NCBI RefSeq assembly: GCF_029919255.1
Contig: NZ_CP123991.1
Coordinates: 2,457,833-2,521,832, forward strand
Reading direction: 5' to 3'
Origin: a cyanobacterium endosymbiont of Epithemia clementina EcSB
GTDB lineage: Bacteria; Cyanobacteriota; Cyanobacteriia; Cyanobacteriales; Microcystaceae
Length of the DNA: 64,000 nt
The notes beneath the pieces are model-generated. The model had not been told where the DNA came from. It did no database searches and saw only the letters and a list, made by a program, of their open reading frames with translations. Positions 60,601-64,000 of the stretch are shown here, one piece after another (the stretch's first letter is position 1; the number at the start of each line of letters is the position of its first letter). The position numbers and the translations under genes were made by a program.

Positions 60601-60952
60601 AAATAAAAAAAATAAAAGTTAGAGTTAAAAACTATCGGTTTAAAAAAATTAAAAAGTAGATTATTGAACACTTTAGATTTTTTTAAAAAAAGGGCATAGG
60701 AATACATGAGCTAGGTAAAATATAAACCAAGTAAAAATTTTTATTTTACTTTATATAAAGGCAATCTTAAAAAAAAAATACATTTTTTTAAATAAAAATA
60801 TGTATTAAGCTAATACGATCTAAAATAAATAAACACAGTCCTTATTAAGGATAATTATTTAGTGCTTACAAGCAGTTTAATTCAAGTAAAACCAAAATAT
60901 TTTTTTAGGAATTAACTTAAATCATAACAAAATACTAATTAATATAAATCGA

Positions 60953-61007
60953 AGTTTTTCAAGTTAAAGTTATTAACCATCTATTAATAACTTTAACTTG
61001 AAAAACT
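60953..61007. repeat. perfect inverted repeat, 24-nt arms, 7-nt spacer
   Basis: The arm at 60953-60976 (AGTTTTTCAAGTTAAAGTTA plus TTAA) is the exact complement of 60984-61007, around CCATCTA. It lies about 640 bp from rpoC1, with no terminator context. Confidence 0.93.
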
Positions 61008-61647
61008 CTATGAATAAGAAAAAGAAACATACTTTGAAATATTCTTTAATGGACTCAAAGTTATTATCGAGAAAAAATTAGTGATAATGACTTCACTTTT
61101 ATCAAAAAAATACAAATATTTTCTCTAAAGTTTATTGTATAGGTTTTCCTAAAAAAACTTATTTTTAGGGAAAAAAGCCAAAAACTGACTTAATAGCAAA
61201 AATTTACGGTGTATAAAATTCCTCAAACAAAAAACTATGGTACCTCACAACAGAGATAATTATGGTGGAAAAGAAAAAAAATAGTATAATCATAGACTGG
61301 ACTATAAAAGTATCCTAGTGACCCTATACAGTCATTAATATCTATGATTTCAGGCGCAGTTTCCATAATTGAAGGCTATTTTTCAATTAATTTCCTTGAA
61401 ATAATCCAAAAGTAACAAATTTCTGTTTTCTTCGAACAAGTTATTTGTTGAACTATAATCCTCCGTTTTAGAGATAAAAGTATTGTTATAACTAAGGAAT
61501 TCTGGTACTTTCTTTATAAGAATTTACAAGTCTATGGATTAAAGTGCTGTGACGCCCAAGTTGTAGCGGGATTATCTATTCTGGAATAGAAGTTTTGTCC
61601 GGATTTAACCATCTATGAATTTTTGATCTTTTATTCAAGTATAAAGT

Positions 61648-63531
61648 ATGAAACCACAAGCAGATTCACAGTTTGACTACGTTAAGATAAATTTAGCCTC
61701 TCCAGAACGCGTTCGTCAGTGGGGAGAAAGAACTCTTCCCAACGGTGTGGTGGTCGGAGAAGTTACTAAACCGGAGACCATTAACTACCGGACTCTAAAA
61801 CCAGAAATGGATGGTTTATTCTGTGAACGTATTTTTGGACCTTCCAAAGACTGGGAATGTTGGTGTGGTAAGTATAAGCGGGTACGTCACCGAGGAATTG
61901 TCTGCGAACGGTGTGGCGTAGAGGTAACTGAATCTCGCGTGCGTCGCCATCGTATGGGTTTTATTAAATTAGCGGCATCCGTTACCCACGTTTGGTATCT
62001 TAAGGGAATTCCAAGTTACCTGAGTATCCTTTTAGATATGGCTTTGCGGGATGTGGAACAGATTGTTTATTTTAACTCCTATGTTGTCCTTGATCCAGGT
62101 AATGCCAGTAACTTATCCTACAAACAACTTTTAACCGAAGATCAGTGGATTGAGATCGAAGACCAAATCTACGCTGAAGACTCTGAACTGCAAGGAATTG
62201 AGGTGGGAATTGGTGCAGAAGCTATTCAACGGTTACTACGAGAAATTAATTTAGATGAAGTCGCTGAAAAACTCCGAGAAGAAATTCTCGAAAGTAAAGG
62301 GCAAAAACGAGCCAAATTAATTAAACGGTTACGGGTTATTGATAACTTCATTGCGACAGAATCTAGACCAGAATGGATGGTATTAGAAGTAATTCCGGTA
62401 ATTCCTCCTGATTTACGCCCTATGGTTCAGCTGGATGGGGGTCGCTTTGCCACCTCCGACCTCAATGATCTTTATCGACGGGTGATTAACCGGAATAATC
62501 GTCTCGCCCGTTTGCAGGAAATTTTAGCGCCTGAAATCATTGTTCGCAACGAAAAACGAATGTTGCAAGAAGCAGTTGATGCACTAATTGATAACGGACG
62601 GCGAGGACGTACGGTTGTCGGAGCCAATAATCGCGCATTAAAATCCCTCTCGGATATTATTGAAGGGAAACAAGGTCGCTTTCGTCAAAACCTCTTAGGA
62701 AAACGAGTAGACTACTCTGGACGATCAGTTATTGTCGTTGGTCCTAAGCTAAAGATTTATCAGTGTGGCTTACCGAGAGAAATGGCAATCGAGTTGTTCC
62801 AACCTTTCGTCATTCATCGCTTGATTCGTTTAGGGTTAGTTAATAATATTAAGGCGGCTAAAAAGCTTATTATTCGTGAAGAACCTAGCGTATGGAATGT
62901 ACTGGAAGAAGTCATTACAGGCCACCCCGTCATGCTTAATCGTGCACCAACTTTACACCGTTTAGGGATTCAAGCTTTTGAGCCAATTTTAGTAGAAGGT
63001 CGGGCAATTCAGTTACACCCGTTGGTCTGTCCGGCATTTAACGCTGACTTTGACGGCGACCAAATGGCAGTTCATGTTCCCCTTTCATTAGAATCTCAAT
63101 CTGAAGCACGACTACTAATGTTAGCCTGTCATAACATTTTGTCCCCTGCAACAGGTAGGCCGATTGTGGCTCCTTCTCAAGATATGGTACTAGGATGTTA
63201 TTATCTCACTGCTGAAAATCCAAAAGCACAAAAAGGAGCAGGTAACTATTTTGGAAGTTTTGATGACGCGCTAAAAGCTTACGAACAGGAAAAATTAGAT
63301 TTACATGCCTATATTTGGCTCCGTATTGGTACAGATGAAGAAGTAGTCACTCTCAAACCTGATAAAGAAGTTCTCAAAACAGAAATCCTAGATGATGGAA
63401 GTTTAGTCAAACATTACCGCGAACGTAGAACGCGGGAAAAGGATGGGGAAATTCTCGCTCAATTTGTTCGTACTACTCCAGGTCGAATTATCTACAACAA
63501 AACTATTCGGGATGCACTGGTTGCCATTTAA
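61648..63531 (+). CDS. rpoC1: RNA polymerase subunit gamma (beta' N-terminal part)
   Basis: Cyanobacteria split the bacterial beta' subunit into RpoC1 and RpoC2; this is RpoC1 (627 residues). It has the zinc-binding site C71, C73, C86, C89 ([21 protein letters not shown]), the clamp and bridge-helix front ([20 protein letters not shown]), the rudder region ([20 protein letters not shown]) and the catalytic NADFDGDQM at 465-473. The frame is intact. It is not directly next to rpoB, so it stands alone here, as it does in some cyanobacteria such as Synechocystis. Confidence 0.97.
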   Translation: MKPQADSQFDYVKINLASPERVRQWGERTLPNGVVVGEVTKPETINYRTLKPEMDGLFCERIFGPSKDWECWCGKYKRVRHRGIVCERCGVEVTESRVRRHRMGFIKLAASVTHVWYLKGIPSYLSILLDMALRDVEQIVYFNSYVVLDPGNASNLSYKQLLTEDQWIEIEDQIYAEDSELQGIEVGIGAEAIQRLLREINLDEVAEKLREEILESKGQKRAKLIKRLRVIDNFIATESRPEWMVLEVIPVIPPDLRPMVQLDGGRFATSDLNDLYRRVINRNNRLARLQEILAPEIIVRNEKRMLQEAVDALIDNGRRGRTVVGANNRALKSLSDIIEGKQGRFRQNLLGKRVDYSGRSVIVVGPKLKIYQCGLPREMAIELFQPFVIHRLIRLGLVNNIKAAKKLIIREEPSVWNVLEEVITGHPVMLNRAPTLHRLGIQAFEPILVEGRAIQLHPLVCPAFNADFDGDQMAVHVPLSLESQSEARLLMLACHNILSPATGRPIVAPSQDMVLGCYYLTAENPKAQKGAGNYFGSFDDALKAYEQEKLDLHAYIWLRIGTDEEVVTLKPDKEVLKTEILDDGSLVKHYRERRTREKDGEILAQFVRTTPGRIIYNKTIRDALVAI

Positions 63532-63631
63532 TTGACTGTCTTCTCAACAAGTAGATTTTTTGTAATGTAGTGGTTAGGAATTAGATTCCCAACCACTCTT
63601 TTAATAGTTAATATTTATTCTCTAAATTAAA

Positions 63632-64000
63632 ATGACTGTATTTAACCAAGAACATTTATTATTTACTCCCACATCTCCTGAGTCTAACGCCATACCTGCT
63701 ATTTTTGCTTTTCCTAATAAGTACACTATAGGAATTACCAGTTTGGGCTATCAATTAGTTTGGAGAACTTTGGCGTTAAGATCGGATGTTGATATCAGTC
63801 GTTTATTTACGGATATTTATGAACCTTTACCACGGTCACCTGAACTTTTAGGCTTTTCTTTTTCCTGGGAATTAGATTATATCAATATTCTTAATCTTCT
63901 AGAATCTTTCGATATTCCTTTTTATAGTAATCAACGAAGTAATCATCAACCTTTAGTATTTGGCGGAGGTCCGGTATTAACAGCTAATCCTGAACCGTTT
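63632..64000 (+). CDS. radical SAM / B12-binding protein, partial at window end
   Basis: The first 123 codons from ATG 63632, open to the edge. FAFPNKYTIGITSLGYQLVW, LFTDIYEPLPRSPELLGFSF, SWELDYINILNLLESFDIPF and PLVFGGGPVLTANPEPF resemble the N-terminal B12-binding-like domain of cyanobacterial radical SAM proteins of the YgiQ-like class. The CxxxCxxC cluster motif would lie beyond the window. It starts 100 bp after rpoC1. Confidence 0.75.
   Translation, partial: MTVFNQEHLLFTPTSPESNAIPAIFAFPNKYTIGITSLGYQLVWRTLALRSDVDISRLFTDIYEPLPRSPELLGFSFSWELDYINILNLLESFDIPFYSNQRSNHQPLVFGGGPVLTANPEPF

Larger units (their letters stand above)
58964..61647. other. 2.7 kb AT-rich gene desert upstream of rpoC1
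   Basis: No protein-like frame longer than a few tens of codons. Holds repeat family A copy 5 (about 60410-60600) and a perfect 24-nt-arm inverted repeat (60953-61007). Just before rpoC1, TATAAT occurs at about 61285 (ATAGTATAATCA) and 61455 (AACTATAATCC), either of which could serve rpoC1. No RNA gene recognised. Confidence 0.6.

Noticed and set aside
61283-61460. TATAAT boxes upstream of rpoC1 as defined promoters
   Set aside because: TATAAT is frequent by chance in DNA this AT-rich and no -35 partner is convincing, so they are mentioned only in the region entry.

Overview
The window reads as a piece of a shrinking cyanobacterial endosymbiont genome. The intact proteins have clearly cyanobacterial character (RpoC1 as a separate polypeptide, a RibBA with a C-terminal extension, NDH-1 subunits of the CO2-uptake type, cobalamin genes), and a few HIP1 octamers (GCGATCGC) survive. 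Yet intact coding sequence covers only about 53% of the 64 kb (my sum of the CDS lengths listed here). Most of the rest is AT-rich decayed DNA in which gene fossils can still be read. The dead genes are photosynthetic or carbon-fixing: psbU (photosystem II), menB (phylloquinone for photosystem I), and a collinear ccmM-ccmN-rbcL-rbcX-rbcS block (carboxysome and Rubisco). A cyanobacterium that has lost both photosystems and Rubisco but keeps housekeeping, B12 and flavin genes fits the spheroid-body endosymbionts of rhopalodiacean diatoms (Epithemia/Rhopalodia), relatives of Cyanothece/Crocosphaera. That identification is inference, since no nif genes or rRNA lie in the window.

Layout. 1-5.4 kb: a PPC-like secreted protein, cobS, an unknown conserved protein, nadB and a psbU fossil. 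5.4-7.4 kb: decayed DNA. 7.4-10.9 kb: intact ndhF-ndhD of the CO2-uptake NDH-1 type. 11-15.3 kb: the dead carboxysome/Rubisco operon, transcribed divergently from them. 15.5-19.9 kb: an ABC-2 permease, an unknown protein, a LRAT-like fossil, a GntR regulator with a palindromic operator candidate, and a double RNase III-domain protein. 19.9-25.6 kb: mostly dead DNA with an IS982-family fossil, one small intact ORF and a histidine-kinase fossil. 25.7-34 kb: cobM, a TPR protein, upp, a small membrane protein, the menB fossil, a polytopic membrane protein, ribF and a diheme protein. 34-43 kb: a MASE1-GAF histidine kinase divergent from a NarL-type regulator, an unidentified fossil, an alcohol dehydrogenase fossil, a DEAD-box helicase and rimO. 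43-64 kb: a short RND transporter, a small secreted protein, tRNA-Cys, murA, tRNA-Leu, a SpoU methyltransferase, ribBA, trmD, a homocysteine-biosynthesis (DUF39) enzyme, a family 9 glycosyltransferase, 2.7 kb of dead DNA, rpoC1 and the start of a radical SAM gene.

How it fits together. The surviving genes serve transcription, translation and RNA modification (rpoC1, trmD, rimO, spoU-type, tRNAs, helicase), cell wall and surface (murA, glycosyltransferase, RND and ABC transport) and cofactors (cobS, cobM, nadB, ribBA, ribF, sulfur assimilation through DUF39). The light-dependent genes are lost. Two structural themes stand out in the dead DNA. First, many near-perfect inverted repeats with 15-26 nt arms and very short spacers occur, one of them clearly created inside the dead rbcL by inverted duplication of rbcL sequence. 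Second, there is at least one dispersed, diverged repeat family of about 200 bp.
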